Positions 1 to 13,323 of a stretch of 64,000 nucleotides of DNA are shown here, piece by piece. Where the stretch lies: assembly GCA_000697475.1 (NCBI GenBank), contig JNEU01000835.1, positions 186,001 to 250,000 on the forward strand, in the 5' to 3' direction. How positions within the stretch are numbered: the first letter of the stretch is position 1; each line of letters opens with the position of its first letter. Source of the stretch: Lichtheimia corymbifera B2541 (Eukaryota; Mucoromycota; Mucoromycetes; Mucorales; Lichtheimiaceae). Both the position numbers and the translations under genes were made by a program. The notes under the pieces are model-generated. The model made no database searches and was not told the DNA's origin. It worked only from the letters and a program-made list of their open reading frames with translations.

Positions 1-169
1 GAAGAGGTAACATTTACCACGGTTTTGAGGAATCCAGTGGACTGTGTTTCACAAGTTGCCTTTCTCTCTCTCTCTCTCGCTTCTTTTCTGGTTTCTTTTT
101 GTTGCCTTTTTTTGCACACGCACAACACACACAGCATTCATTCACACATACTGGCGACCTCTTGTGACA
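1..169 (+). promoter_or_regulatory. CT-rich 5' leader of the zinc-cluster gene
   Basis: An almost pure pyrimidine run (about 59-115) lies 55-110 bp before the start codon, followed by an ACAC-rich patch. Similar coding-strand pyrimidine tracts precede several other genes here, so this is probably part of the core promoter or 5' UTR. No TATA box was identified with confidence. Confidence 0.45.
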
Positions 170-3140
170 ATGTCGAGTGGTGAAGCGAGCGATGGCTCTT
201 TTTTGAAGAGACAACGAGTCAGCCGCGCTTGGTAAGCTCTTGATTTGACTCCACGTTAAGAGCCTTGGTCTCATTAGAGTTGCAGTGATCAGTGTAGACG
301 AAAAAAGATCAAATGCGATGGGCTTTTCCCTGTATGCACCAACTGCCAGGCGTTTACACTTCAATGCAGTTATAACGACACGACCAAAAAGGTAATAGTA
401 GCAAGGTGATTTTTTCTATATTGTATACTGACATGCGAGTAAAGCGAGGACCGCCCAAAGGATACATTGAAGCGATCGAGAACCGGTTGTACAAGCTAGA
501 GCAAACGCTCGCAGATATCGCCGACCATAGCGACGATGCACGATCCAAAGCCGTTCTTGCCGAGTTACATGCACCTCTTGAAACAGCTTATGGAGAACAG
601 ATCAGAACACGGCCTATACGTCGTGGCCGCAGCAAAGGAAAAAATCGCACCTTTTTTTGGCAAACACCCTCTTCTTCATCACCCGCATCACCCACCGTAT
701 CGACTACAGGCAATATTACATCGACTCAGCTTATGGATAGTCCCATTGAAGATGAACAACCATCAGCACCCGGTAGTCCTGTGGGCTCATCGACATCTGC
801 AGTGAACGATAGCCATGGTCAATTATCGATGGATGAATCTGGTCAAGTGCGTTTCCTCGGCAAATCTTCTGGATTTTATCTACTACAAAACAGCCGTTCG
901 TATCATGATGGAGCTTTTCATTTATCACACTATGGGCATCATCATCACAAATCATCATCGAGCACCAGCAGTACTTCAGGTCTTATCAACAGCCCAACAA
1001 CATCGACACCCTTGGATCCACTAGCAATGCCACCCAAAGATTTATCATTCGATTTGATCTCATTGTACTTTGCGCATTTTTATCCCGTATTGCCCATGTT
1101 TTACAAGAAGCGGTTGACGTTACCGCAAGATGGTCCTGCCGATGCTGTATCTCCACTCTTAGTGAACGCCATTTACGCTGTTGCATCACGTATATCGCCT
1201 GATACACGGGTTCGCGCTGATCCATCTTCGCCCGATACAGCTGGGGACGTGTTCTTTGAATGTGCCAAGCGATTGTTGGATGATTATTATGATGTACCTC
1301 GAATATCAACAGTACAGGCGCTTTTGTTAATGGCTATGCATCAACATGGTATGCTAAAGGGACCACGGGCATGGTTGTACAGTGGCATGGTAAGCATTCT
1401 ATAAGAGCTAGATGGGGGAATGGAGGTATCATTATCACGATCAGGGTGCTCACTACCGCACTGAGTGAATTATAGGCATTTCGTATGGCTCAAGATATGG
1501 GATTGCATCGAAATTGTGATCATTGGGATATTTCACTCGAGGATCGAGAGCGTCGGAAACGTGTATTTTGGTGTTGTTTTATTGTGGATCGGTTACTCAG
1601 TGCAACATTTGGTCGTGCATCTCTCTTTGAAGAACGCGATTGCGATGTACCCTTTCCTTCAGTGGATGATGATGAACCTATTTCACCACCCAATAACGAT
1701 CAACAACCGAATTCGCCAGTACGACTTTTGGACTCATTTGTACACACCATTCGTATCTGTGATATCTTGGGGCATGTATTGAAGAGCAATTATTACGCCA
1801 AAGCCAAACATCACACGCCTGGATCACAACACATTGACCATGTCTTTGCAGCGCTCAACCAACAACTTACCAATTGGTATCATAATCTACCTCCAGCACT
1901 TGGATATGATTTGAACAAAAAGAACGACCATGATCCACCCATCCCAGTATGCCAATTGCACATGATTTACTATACAACAGTAATCTTGCTGCATCGATCA
2001 TTCATTCCACCTTATTCGAAATTACCACCAGCATCACTGCCATCGTACAATGTATGCATGTCAGCAGCAGAATCGATCTCTGAGATTGTGGATGGAATGC
2101 TCCAAAATCGACATCTCAAATGTGTAACCAACTTTGGTGTGTACTACATCTTCACGGCAGGGATCATGTTTATCAAGGCAGCTGCAGCATCAGATGCGGA
2201 TAAGGCTATGCGAGCCAAGGCTAAAATACGGCAAATCATGTGCGCTCTTGACGAAGTCGAGTTAACGTGGACAACCGCTGGTCGTTGCTGTGATATTCTT
2301 GGAGATCTTGCAGGGTTACGACAAATCAACCTTGAGACGGATGACAAGCATTCGGATGCTACAGCTGGAAGCACCACACTTCAAACACCTTCTCCTATGT
2401 CTTTATCAGCGACAACGATGCAACCACCAGGTCTCTTGCAACAAGGATTTTGGAATACCGTAACAACAGCAACAGCCAACAACAATCCATTGCAGCAACA
2501 ACAACGTGGTGGTGTACCACCCCCGTATCCCAATGTATCATGGATGCATCCGGCTGCTTACCGACCTCCTTTACCCACCATGGACCCATTTGCTGCACCA
2601 GACACTATCCCTCCACCTTCACAACAACAGCAACAATTTGATCCTTTGGGTACTGCTTTCTGGGGTGTACCTCAATCATTGGATATCAACGAATGGAATA
2701 ATTACTTTGGTGGCCAGCAACAACAGCAACAGGCGCAGGATCAGCAACAACCGCAAACAGCAACAGGGGCATCATCCCATCCATCAACGCTGGGAGCTTA
2801 TACACAACAACAACCACAAGCAGGCAATCAACAGCCATTGATCCCATCGCATGAATATTTCCAGCCACGTTTGTCGTTCTCCAATCATGATTCATCTCCA
2901 CTTCAACCACTCCAACAGCAGCAACAACAACAACAACAACAGCAGCAGCAGCTACAAAGCAAACATTTGATCCACAATGACGATAACGTGGATGTATTGT
3001 CGGGTATCGCTATTCCAGAGACGAAGAGTGGTGTATCATTGCTTGGGTTCTTGGGTGGTCAAACAGATCCTTCAGCCAATACGCTTCCAGGCACTGAAGA
3101 AGGTGGTAATGGCAGCAATACACCAGCATTGCAATGGTAA
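170..3140 (+). CDS. Zn(2)-Cys(6) fungal transcription factor
   Basis: Four exons (170-231, 286-391, 445-1389, 1476-3140) give 925 aa. Splicing exon 1 to exon 2 restores the binuclear zinc cluster: Cys21, 24, 31, 38, 41 and 48 with spacing C-x2-C-x6-C-x6-C-x2-C-x6-C, followed by a basic stretch and a short heptad-like linker. A fungal-specific transcription factor middle region (PF04082-like) spans roughly residues 190-600 and includes the FRMAQDMGLH and FWCCFIVDR signatures. The C-terminal third is Gln/Pro-rich with a pure Gln run, typical of an activation domain. It should act in the nucleus as a DNA-binding regulator; targets cannot be read from sequence. The start ATG at 170 follows a CT-rich leader (about 60-110). 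The DNA-binding class is certain, the regulon unknown. Confidence 0.9.
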
Positions 3141-6100
3141 AATAGCACACATATACGCATAGATACTACCTTTGACCATCATCTCCTATACACACACACA
3201 TACATACATCATTTACTCCATGTACACATGTAGATGCGCACCGACCACACAATACCCCCTATTTATCTCTTGTATATTTGTTTCTTTTTGCATACGGCTT
3301 TTTTTTCTTTTGGCGTGTGTTTGTGTCAATTACGCCCTGATAAACTTTGTAGTAGCCTTCTCTTTTCTCCTCCATCATCATTATCAGTCGTCATTATCTT
3401 TTTCATTCTTTTTCCTTTATCTGAAGAAAGCTTGATACGGTGCGGGAGAGAATAATAATATGTTGGTGACGGGGTTATAAAAAAAGAAAAGAAGCATACA
3501 TGAGAGGGAAAAGCAGAGGAGGTTAGGAGAGTGATGATGAAACATATACTACAGCCGGAGAGAGAAAGAGAGCATAAAAACGAGCGGAAGGGGTAGTAGT
3601 GTGTTGTAGAGACAACTGGTATTTGTTGTGTGTACATGATACAGGGTCATTTGACGCGTCCGCGTGTATTACGCGATCACATACAGCCCGTTGATCCTGG
3701 TATCAAAATGCACACAGCATCTACCGTGTCGTTGCACAGACCAAAAAGGAAGAAAATAAGCAGAGACTTGTTCATGGTGGCCAGATCCAAAAAAGAAAGA
3801 GAGGAAGATGCAACAGGGATAATAAAAGTACATGAAAAACTACAAAAACTATACAAAGAGAGAGATATTGGAAAGAGTGTGTACACACACACATGGATAT
3901 ATCCACGGAAAGGAACTATTCATGCACTATGTAAGTTTGATGTTTGCATCAACGTGTTCATTTTTACATACCTTGATCGCGTTGTTGTTGGATGGTATTT
4001 CGTGCTCAGGATACGAGATAGGCATCAATCGTTATGTACATATCATGATCGATTCGCACTGATGAAACCACCAAACAACGGATATTGACTTGCACCAGGC
4101 AAGGTATTGTCGTACACGATCCGCTTCATGGTGTGTGTGTGTCGCCTCTTCCTAGGCTCCACAACTGCGCGTGACGGCAGTATCAACTTTTTCTTGATGG
4201 CTAACGGGTTTTTCTTTGATGCAGTAGATAGACGACTAAAGACTGGATAGAGGAAAAGATGCTATTGTGGTGACAATTTGATGCGAACGTTGCAAAAGAT
4301 GTTGATGACGAGGCGGGGGTTGTTCAATGGATGAAGAAAGGATGATATGAGAGAGAGAGAGAGAGAGGGAGGAGCGAGTAAATGGTTGAATCATCGGTTG
4401 TGGATTTATATGTATCGATCATTCATCAAGACAAGGGGCACACACACAACAGTGGAAGATTCGAATGTTCCTGTTTGTGTATTGCCACGTTGCTTCTTCA
4501 AACATTCCATTTTTCTCTTTCCGGTGGTACGCACGCGTCAATAGAGCAAGGACATGTGTTTCAAATGGACCTCTCTCGTTGTTGTCAAAGCACGCATCGT
4601 TGGCGGAGATCATGCCGCCCCCTCTTAATCGTCATTTTTTCACTCTTTTGGTTCCTTTAGCGGAGCAAAGAGGGGGAGACGCCTCGTTTGTTTTGGGCAC
4701 ATAACAGAACGTTCCAACGTAGATGCGGCGAATCATCCGTATATACACACACAACGTACTTGCACATATATATTCACATAAACCACATGTGTAAATTTCT
4801 CGGGCTTTACCATTTTCTGATATATGGACATGTGCTTATACCAAGGATGGACCATATCGGTTGGCGGGAGATCATCTCCCTCTCTCTCCCCCACTGCTGC
4901 ATCAAAATGAAATTAGATAGGATCCACATAATCTCTTTCTCTCGCTATCTCGTTCACATATCATCATCTCCACGTGGTTCCTTTGACATGGTAGCCACAT
5001 GGCTCTCGTTTAGCCTCGCTCTTCTCCCTTTTCTTTTGATGTCGCCCGATGCACTAGAAGCTTGACGCTGATGTAATCCAGGGGTAGTGGATTTTTAACT
5101 ACTTCACCGCCGAGACCATTTCATTCTACATACATATTAGATTTCTATGATCCATCCAAAAGTACAATACAGTATACATTACGAGGCTTGAATCGTCTCA
5201 ATATTGCTCCATATTCCAACGCCTTGCTGCTCTTGGTGTCACATAAAACGTCGTGAAAATGCGGGGTAGAGTCCTATTGATCCTCATATGTTGCATCTAA
5301 GGGATCGTCCGTTTCGAGGCATATCACCGATACTCTTTTAGAACCACATGTGGTCATGTATGTGAGGTTTTTTTTACCCTTCTCTATTTACATTCATAGA
5401 CAAAAGAATGGATCATCATGTACAATGATACACTACTTGCTGTGCTTCATATGGTGATTCAGTGCTACCAATCATGTGTGTCATATTTGAATACGTATTG
5501 TCATAGGTTCTGGGTGGATGATGAAGCGTTCAAGAAAGGCTACAATAATATGTAGTGGTGGAGAATGCCTCTTCTGAAATCATGCTAATAAGACAAGATA
5601 ATAGCTAACATGTCAGGGTGTATTCTAGGCACAGCAGGGAAGGTGGCGATGAATTAAGCCCGTTCGTTCAAACAAAATGATCAAAAGGGGGGGATGTTTT
5701 GGGGATAATTGACTCTCGTGCACAAATGTTTATTTGCTAACTGCAAGTCCACTCTAGGACAAACGTGATCTTCAACAATGAAAACAAGCATCTAGATCCA
5801 ACCAATCAACCAATTTTCTCTAATGCTGCCAGGGGGAAAAGGATCGTCCACTCCTTCATTAAAGTAAAATTGGGTTCATCATTATAATCATCTGGGTAAT
5901 TGATCTAATACATAGGGCAGTAGTAGTGTTTATTTATCGAGGAGAAAGCATGCTAATATCAAGCTGTCCACCACCATCTCAACCGAGTCGACGTTCCCAC
6001 CTTGCTTTTGTTATATCCACGCTGATGAACAATGAGATCCCGGTTGTCACGTGAATAGCTGCTAATGTAAAGTAACACAAAGAAGGTGGTTTTCCTAATT

Positions 6101-6156
6101 CGATCGCAGCAACAGCATACTGTTCTTTGTCCCACTTGCCGTACTCTACCATTGCG
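3141..6156. other. 3 kb intergenic stretch, no gene recognised
   Basis: The region between the zinc-cluster stop and the ARMH3-like start holds AC/TG-rich and AG-rich simple sequence, including a pure (GA)n run near 4350-4367, and scattered short open frames. None of the frames, including the longest on the plus strand (3630-4088), shows a recognisable domain or plausible splice partners. The first few hundred bases after 3140 are presumably 3' UTR. I see no repeat boundary or RNA gene. Confidence 0.5.
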
Positions 6157-8878
6157 ATGCTCAGTAGTCCACAGCAGAAACCTCCTTTAAAGGAGAAGTT
6201 TGTAGTACTTACCGAATACCTCTTCCAGGTAAGTAGAGACAACAGCTTCTTGAAATGGAACAAGCCCAAGCTCATTCGCACAAATGTTCTAGTCCAATGA
6301 GCCATACAACACCAACGATCAAGCTGCCTTTTGGGATGAATTCTTGATGCTCCCCGTCAACACGACCGCCCTTACGGAACTGATTCAGTCAAAGCCCGAG
6401 GAATCGCTATTGGCCGTCAGCAACAATATCACGAGACTCTTTGAAACGTGTTTGACCCGTCTGGTTATCCAGGAACCAAATGACAGCAGCAGCAAAAGTG
6501 ACCAGATACGACAACAGCATGCTATGCAGATCCTAGCTTGCCTTATGCGACAACTCTTCCTCAAGAAACGTCTAAGCCATTTCAACATTATCCAGCTTCT
6601 CGCAGGTCTCGACAAGGCTGATGCTGTGTTTGGAGAACTCGTCAAGAATATACACGACTTGCTTGGCAATCCATCCACTCGATCCAATGCGTTATTACTG
6701 GCTATCAACTTTTCAGCAGGCAACGATAATGTCAACCAGAACAATCTCAACACGTATGTACCTTGAAAAAGCGGTGATTTCTGGAACAATGCCCTTATTG
6801 CTTTTGGATCGATATAGATATTTCATGCAACACGATATATCGGATGCACTGATCAAGGTGAGATCCGTCGTCATGGTTATTTCCCGAAATGGAACGCTCA
6901 CGTTGCTATGATACGTAGGTACTTGACGACGATCAAAGTACCATGGAACAAGTACATGATACAGTTATGCTTTGGGGGATGTTGGCGAACTACAACAAGC
7001 GTGAAATCAAGAATCCATATCTAACACGACTCACACGTTGCAAAAACGGACGCGTTCTTGAGGTAAAAAGAGGTATTGGGGGGTGTCCAGGCAGTATATG
7101 GTTGCTAACAACCAACATCATGTATGATAGAGTTTCGTTCTTTTGTTCACAAATGTGTTATTACGGATGACCGAGTAAGTATATCGACGTTGTATGGGAA
7201 TGGGCATTGCATTAACCGCTAAAATATTAGTCGCTACATTCAACTCAAGAATGACAACGAGACGCTGACACAAACCATGGTGAATTATATGGCAAGTTGG
7301 TTTTCTGGGCCAGGATCAAAATCAACGACTGTGGATCTGGATGATATCGAAGCAGCAGCTGACTTGTAAGTTTTTTGTACATCGTCCACAGAAGCAATCT
7401 CGACCACTAACTCAACAAAATATCAATAGACCTCCGTATGAGTCATCGCTATTCTTGGTTTTATATGATCTGATCACTGCCAACCCTCATTTTGTCGCCA
7501 TCATGCTACATCAATCCGCTCGGGAAGAGAAGACAGGTCCTACGTTTCTCGGGTCGTTCATATCATACGCCTCATACCTTTTCCAACACAATCGGAATCC
7601 TCGGGCTTTCCTGTATACGAGGTTGCTGCTGACTATCTTTTTGTCCATTGTCGAAAACCAGTCTATCATGAATTACATGGCCAAGGACCAGAATGCTGAG
7701 TTTGTCAGGATATGTCGGCAGGTAGAGTGATCAGCTATTTTCTTTTCTCAAAGTTCGCAGATGACCTAATTACTAACACAGCCTTTTGCTAATGTAGAGA
7801 CCAACGCCACTACCACTCGTTAAAAAGGAGCGATCGTTGTTCTGTTCCATCATGGATGTCATGTTGATCTTTCTAAAGTACAATATTCGCAAGAAACTTG
7901 ATATCATCACCTACAAGTAAGTCTGCGTCGATTGGAAAAGTATCTGTAGCTCACACATTGATCCCCTAGACTTGCTTTCGCATGTATCCATCGTATTTTG
8001 GTTTATCTCAACAATCGAAACATCCAGCTACGTAAGTATAGTAGGGGACTTGTAGAGAGCAAAGACGGTGGCTAACAAAGCGATGCATGTAGAATATCAT
8101 TGGGTCGAAGTGTGGCCGATCATTACATCTACCATCCATTTCATTGCAACGCATCTCCAAGATCTAGAGCTTCGAGACGGCTTTGACAGCTTAGTCACCT
8201 CGGTAACAAGATGGCATGATGGCATTGAATTCAAGAGATACTAAATTTCGACAATGTCCGCTAGATCATGGATGTGATTAACCTATGCACAGCACATGGC
8301 GAATCATTCCTGTCAGATACCACCAGCTACGACATGCTGTTTTACGAGATCATTCGTGCCAGTAACGATTTCAATACACTTGCATCCTATGGTATGTATG
8401 ACCTACAATACTTTGAAAGGGTGGTGGAATAACATTTATGCAATATAGTGAGTCAAACCACTTTCCACAAAGCACCGGGTGATCGATCCTCTCCACTCTC
8501 ACAATCGGATTTTGCCAACGTCAAATTGATATGCAATCATTTCAAGCCAGTGCTGGATGAATGGCAGGAAACACAAAAGGCACACTTCTTGACACCTGAA
8601 AAAGTATTAGGTAAGGGCCAGCGTAAAGGTTTTGAAAAGCGATCCCTTGGTTAACCATGCTATAACTTTTAGGCATCATTAATGAGCATTATGATACATT
8701 GGATCTGGGACCAATGGGTAAAGCAGATCAGTATACGCCATATCACGAGATACCTGCCGAGATGGCATTTTTCCGTCACGTCTTACGTACAGCAACCACC
8801 GATTATATCGCTCATATTACTCAATCTTCTCCTCCCATTCATGCCATGTCACCACCGAACCCAAGCACCTCACCATAA
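6157..8878 (+). CDS. ARMH3: Armadillo-like helical domain protein, ARMH3/C10orf76 family (DUF1741)
   Basis: Thirteen exons (6157-6228, 6293-6753, 6818-6857, 6919-7062, 7131-7174, 7231-7365, 7430-7721, 7798-7916, 7970-8031, 8093-8202, 8265-8391, 8449-8610, 8673-8878) encode 657 aa, close to the human length of 689. Family landmarks run the whole length: an N-terminal LKEKFVVLTEYLF followed by FWDEFLMLPVN, a central NYNKREIKNPYL, YHWVEVWPII, then SYDMLFYEIIRAS, and near the C-terminus AFFRHVLRT. In animals ARMH3 is a cytosolic all-helical protein recruited by the Arf-GEF GBF1 to the Golgi, where it supports PI4KB. The same role here is an inference from homology. The ATG at 6157 was chosen because it opens the exon holding the conserved LKEK block. 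It lies tail-to-tail with tubulin cofactor A. Confidence 0.88.
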
Positions 8879-9042
8879 CAGTCATTGTACCTTAGCCATT
8901 TTCCATTACAACTGTATTATCATTAATAACAAGACGCATGCCATTTCTTCCCTCGCCTTGAGGACTTTTAACAAGTGATATATATTGGATCATTCTTATT
9001 GTATTGACTTTTGAGTGGTATCTGGAATGAGTGATGTATTTT

Positions 9043-9578
9043 CTACTGTGACACCTCAATGTCAGAAAGGACGGAACGTGCTTCTTCCAATTCGGTGGTG
9101 CCAGCGTACTGTGGATCTTCCTATATATCCTTATGTAAGAGTCTCCCCACCTTCAACATATCCGGCTACATGAGACACGTAATCTCGTATCCATACATAC
9201 CACTGCATCCTGCAAGTTCTTGTAGGCTTCGGCAAGTCGTCTCTTGACGTCAGGGATCATTTGTAGCGTCTCATTCAAGACCTCTTTCTATACAACCCCC
9301 ACCCCCAAAATGTTTCAGTGGATATCGAACAAGGGCACGCTCAGAAGACAAACTGCTTCGTACCTGTTTACGGACATCAGCCTCATCGGCGTTGTCAGCA
9401 ATCAGCTTGTCAATGCGCTTTTGTTGCTGCTCGGCTTCCTTGCCATAGGCAATTTGCTCCTTGTGGATGCTGATAACGTAGCCAATCTCGGTCAGATAAA
9501 CAACTTTTTACAATGGCAGCTTGTCATTTACCGCTTAACAACGTTGGTCTTGATTTTCAATTCGCGGGGTGGTGCCAT
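9043..9578 (-). CDS. TBCA: Tubulin-binding cofactor A (tubulin-specific chaperone A)
   Basis: Four exons on the minus strand (9532-9578, 9364-9469, 9201-9287, 9043-9120) encode 105 aa, the normal size of this family. The protein starts MAPPRELKIKTNVVKR, continues IHKEQIAYGKEAEQQQKRI, then has the signature MIPDVKRRL. The predicted structure is a three-helix bundle. Cofactor A captures free beta-tubulin in the cytosol on the folding route to the alpha/beta dimer; the yeast counterpart is Rbl2. The acceptor for exon 2 was placed at 9470 because upstream AG sites put the conserved helix out of frame. Only 164 bp separate its stop from that of the ARMH3-like gene, so the two convergent transcripts probably overlap in their 3' UTRs. 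Confidence 0.9.
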
Positions 9579-10727
9579 AGTAAAAGATAAAGCTCTCTCT
9601 CTCTCATATCCACGCATCATAAATGAATACCAATTCACGCAACTTTGAACTTCCGCAACATGGCATCATTATGTACCAGGTTTCTTTCTTTGGAAAATAA
9701 AGACAAAGGGAGGGGGATAACAACAAGCAGTCATTTTACATGATTGAAGCTACATTTGGAGGATAATAAGGACGTGGTGGTGGATGAGGAGGATACTACT
9801 TGATTGTTTAACCACAATGTCCATAGCCATTATCCTCTTCTACGCATGTTTGGCCATCAGGGCAATCCTTCAATCCAACGATACACTCTCTTCCGGCGTC
9901 TATAGTTGTCGAGTTAATATCATTTCATCATCCCTACTACACCCAAAAAATGTATTACTTATGGTAGCACCGGGAACAACAATCAGCAACGTACACCCTA
10001 TCAACAGCAATAGAAGCCGATGCGATCTCATTGTGGGATATATAAAAACAAGTTGAAGGATAACGAAGGAGAGAGAAAAAGTGTAAATAAAATGGTTGTG
10101 CTGGATCCACACGGCTCGCCTTTAACTTTCGGATGTTTGCTGGGAGACAATAGCTAATGACACGGAATAAACTTGTTTTCATGCTCAACGGGCAGCTTTT
10201 TAACGCGACTGTGTGTCATCCACGCATCATGTATATACAGTGTGATGATGATAATGAGGCTTTGGTGGGCAGTAAATCACTGGAACAATAGTATCAAGAC
10301 GCCGAGAATACCGATGGTTTCAAAAGATGAGCAGCTGAATGGTGAGGGCAATGCACACGTGATAGTCAAAAGTGGCCAAGATCGTGATCACGTAATATGT
10401 TGAGATATATCTATACATGCTTCTTCTATCTGCATCACGAAACAAAATACGGCAAAGATACGGCCATTATCAATCAGACGTTTGACAGCATATCATGATG
10501 ATGATGCTCTTGTTTCATCTTGCATAAATCTTGAACCAATGCCATGCGAACGATGGTATTGGTTCATTGTTGCGTCTTTATTTGCTATTTGGTTCGTACG
10601 CACACACACAAACATTGGTTCCATATAACCGGGTACTTCACTTCATACCTGTCATCCATAGTTGATAATAGAGTCGTCATTGCTGAGAAACATCCGTTTT
10701 GATATACAATAAACATTGTTCATTTAT
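9579..10727. other. 1.15 kb intergenic, no gene recognised
   Basis: This lies between the 5' end of TBCA and the 3' end of the GDP-mannose pyrophosphorylase gene. It contains a short CT run near 9594-9606 that serves as leader to TBCA on neither strand, and several short frames without domain character. I see nothing else. Confidence 0.4.
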
Positions 10728-12096
10728 TTACATGATGATCTTGGGTTCCGTAATATTGGATGAGATGCCCTTATGTGGAAGAATGGAACCTCCATTGACA
10801 TAGATCTCGTCGTTAATGGTCACATCGTCACCAAGAACAGAGCAGCCCTCCAGGCGCGACTACATTACACACAACGCATTCCAGTCAATCATTCAATTCC
10901 CATCATGCGAAAATTTCACTGGTCATTTTAACCCGACTTACCCATCGACCCACTGATGAATGCCATCCAACAATGCTAGATTGAACCCAAGCATAATCCT
11001 TCACTTTTGCGCCCTGAAGAATGACGCATCGCTGCAAACGCACACCGTCACCTACTTGAACATCAGGTCCAATCACTACATTGGGCCCAATACGGCATCC
11101 CTTTCCTATCTTGGCAGATGGATGCACCATGACATTGCCCTTGTGAACATAATCGGTATCTGTGCTGGCCAATTGCTCAGGATGCTTCTTGGAAAGATGG
11201 CTGAGATATAAGCATGTTCCACTCAAAAAGTCCTTGGGCTGACCAACATCCATCCAAAAGCCTTCGAGATCAAACGTATGCAATTGACCATCATTCGCGA
11301 TATAAGGAAAGACTTCCTTTTCAATGGAAGTAGGTTTCAACTACATACCCATCATGCATGAGCGCTTTGCACACTTTTTTTTTCCTCTTTGCACAACACC
11401 ATCATCCTTATTACCTCGATGCGATCTAACACCCGTGGGCTCAAAACGTAAATACCGGCATTGATTTTGTTGCTGATAAACTCCTTTGGTTTTTCCACAA
11501 AGCGCTCAATTTGTGTGCTTCCACCGGGGCAGTTAACAATGACACCATATTTTGATGGATCATCCACTTTGGTCACAACAATGGTTCCTTCGTTTCCATG
11601 AGCCAAATGAAAATCGCGGAGTTGTTCAAATGGATAATCACAAATAATATCGCTGTTGAGAACAAAAAACGGGCTATCGTCTTTGGCGAGAATGTCTCTT
11701 GCCAATGCCAGGGGTCCTGCAGTGCCCAAAGGCTCGGTTTCAACTGAAAATGTAATGGTGACACCAAATTCCTGCTCGTACTTTTTCAACGTGGACACCA
11801 TGATCTCAGGACGATAGTTGACAGCCAACACGATATCGGTGACACCCGCCTTCATTATACATACTCAGTCTCTTCAAGTCAAAGAATACAGTATGTAAAA
11901 TGTCAATGGCTTACCTTGGCAAGGTGTTCGATTTGGTGCAAAATCATGGGCTTGTTGGCAAATTCCACAAGAGGCTTGGGAAGTGTAAGGGTAAGAGGTC
12001 GAAGACGTGTACCAAAACCTGTACCACCAATGGCATGAGTAAGGCAAATAGTGATAATAGCCACCACTTACCGCCAACAAGAATAAGTGCCTTCAT
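10728..12096 (-). CDS. mpg1: Mannose-1-phosphate guanylyltransferase (GDP-mannose pyrophosphorylase, GMPPB type)
   Basis: Five minus-strand exons (12072-12096, 11915-12018, 11415-11849, 10942-11340, 10728-10859) encode 364 aa, typical for the family. The N-terminus is MKALILVGG followed by [10 protein letters not shown], the nucleotidyltransferase loop at residues 8-18, and [11 protein letters not shown] follows. The C-terminal half is a left-handed beta-helix of hexapeptide repeats ([26 protein letters not shown]) ending in the conserved [10 protein letters not shown] and IIM. It makes GDP-mannose from GTP and mannose-1-phosphate in the cytosol, for N- and O-glycosylation, GPI anchors and cell-wall mannan; the yeast homologue is Psa1/Vig9. 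All catalytic blocks look intact. The 5' region (12097-13323) is shared with the divergent VTC1 gene. Confidence 0.95.
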
Positions 12097-13323
12097 GATT
12101 TTATAATATACGTGTGAGAAAAAAAGAATGGATAGGATCACAGATAAATGCGTAAAAGACGCTAGGATGTAACAATGACAAGGATAGGTGGATGCCTGCT
12201 TATATATATATAGGTGTGTGGAGAAAACAGACAACAACAGGGTGAAAGATCTCCGTGTTTTACCCTGCATCTTCAACGACCCCCATCCCTTTCCATGCCA
12301 GGCAAGAATCAGCATACTTGCCACACCCAAGATATACTGGAATGAGCGAGCGTGGATTAAACGAGCTGCCAGACATTGTGAGATTAGTGAGAACGTATAC
12401 AGATGCAAGTTCAACCCCGCGGGTGTTGTCTCGAGCAATGCAATAAGGGCGCTTTCAAATACGTCGGAAGGAAAACCGTGCCCTACTATCCCTGCATGTA
12501 GTATCTTCAAAGACACACCATAATCACTCATCCACGGTGTAACACAAAATGATGGATCAATGAATTGCATAATCTGATCGATCATATACACACACACATG
12601 CACACACAAAATAAGCATCGTACTACGCCTTCATTTTATAGACACCTAGTTGGGATCAAACCATGATGGCACCATGATGGCATGTGCTTTTTACACAGCT
12701 CACACACATCATCGTGTAGTAGCCTATGGTTTATGCATGTGACAATCATTTCCGAGAATGCTCGAGATGCCTTCCAAAGTAGCCCACATCATTGACAAGA
12801 GACATGTATCGTTTGATTCGGTCAAAGAGTCATTGACAAATTGATCAAACACCAATCAAAAAGCATATTACCATTACCCCAACCCTCTAAGGTGCATGTG
12901 TGTACACTTTTTTACCTTCTTAGATGGTTCGTAACCTCCAGAATGGTTGCTGTTGTATATGTAATTTCAATAGTATCCGAAAGCACACGTCTGCAAGTAT
13001 TGCCAAAAAGTCAGAAAAGGGAGTATCTATAGCTGGACGTCATCTGATTTCTCATCGATCCACGTCAATGGCCATTTATCAAGAGTTGGGTGTAATGTGA
13101 TCGCTAGTGGATGACTACAACATACAAGATTTTCAATTGCATTTTCATCCAGCAAGCAGATCTATAATGATGCATATGTAACACATGATCTGGTTTATGC
13201 TAGGGTATTTGTCAATGACAAGAAGGAAGGATGTGTGTGTGTGTGTGTGTGTGTGTGCGACAAATGAAAATCGCCGATGAATCCACCTTTTAGTCCCATT
13301 CGCTCCCTTTTCCCTTGTTTGTC
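12097..13323. other. Divergent intergenic region between mpg1 and VTC1, with (GT)n microsatellite
   Basis: About 1.2 kb lies between two divergently transcribed genes and presumably carries both promoters. A pure (GT)12 microsatellite occupies about 13233-13257, roughly 70 bp before the VTC1 start codon. Clusters of short ACAC runs occur near 12590-12606. No open frame with domain character was seen. Confidence 0.45.
13233..13257. repeat. (GT)n microsatellite in the VTC1 leader
   Basis: About twelve uninterrupted GT units are visible directly. They lie within the likely 5' UTR or core promoter of VTC1, so length polymorphism could alter expression. Confidence 0.9.
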
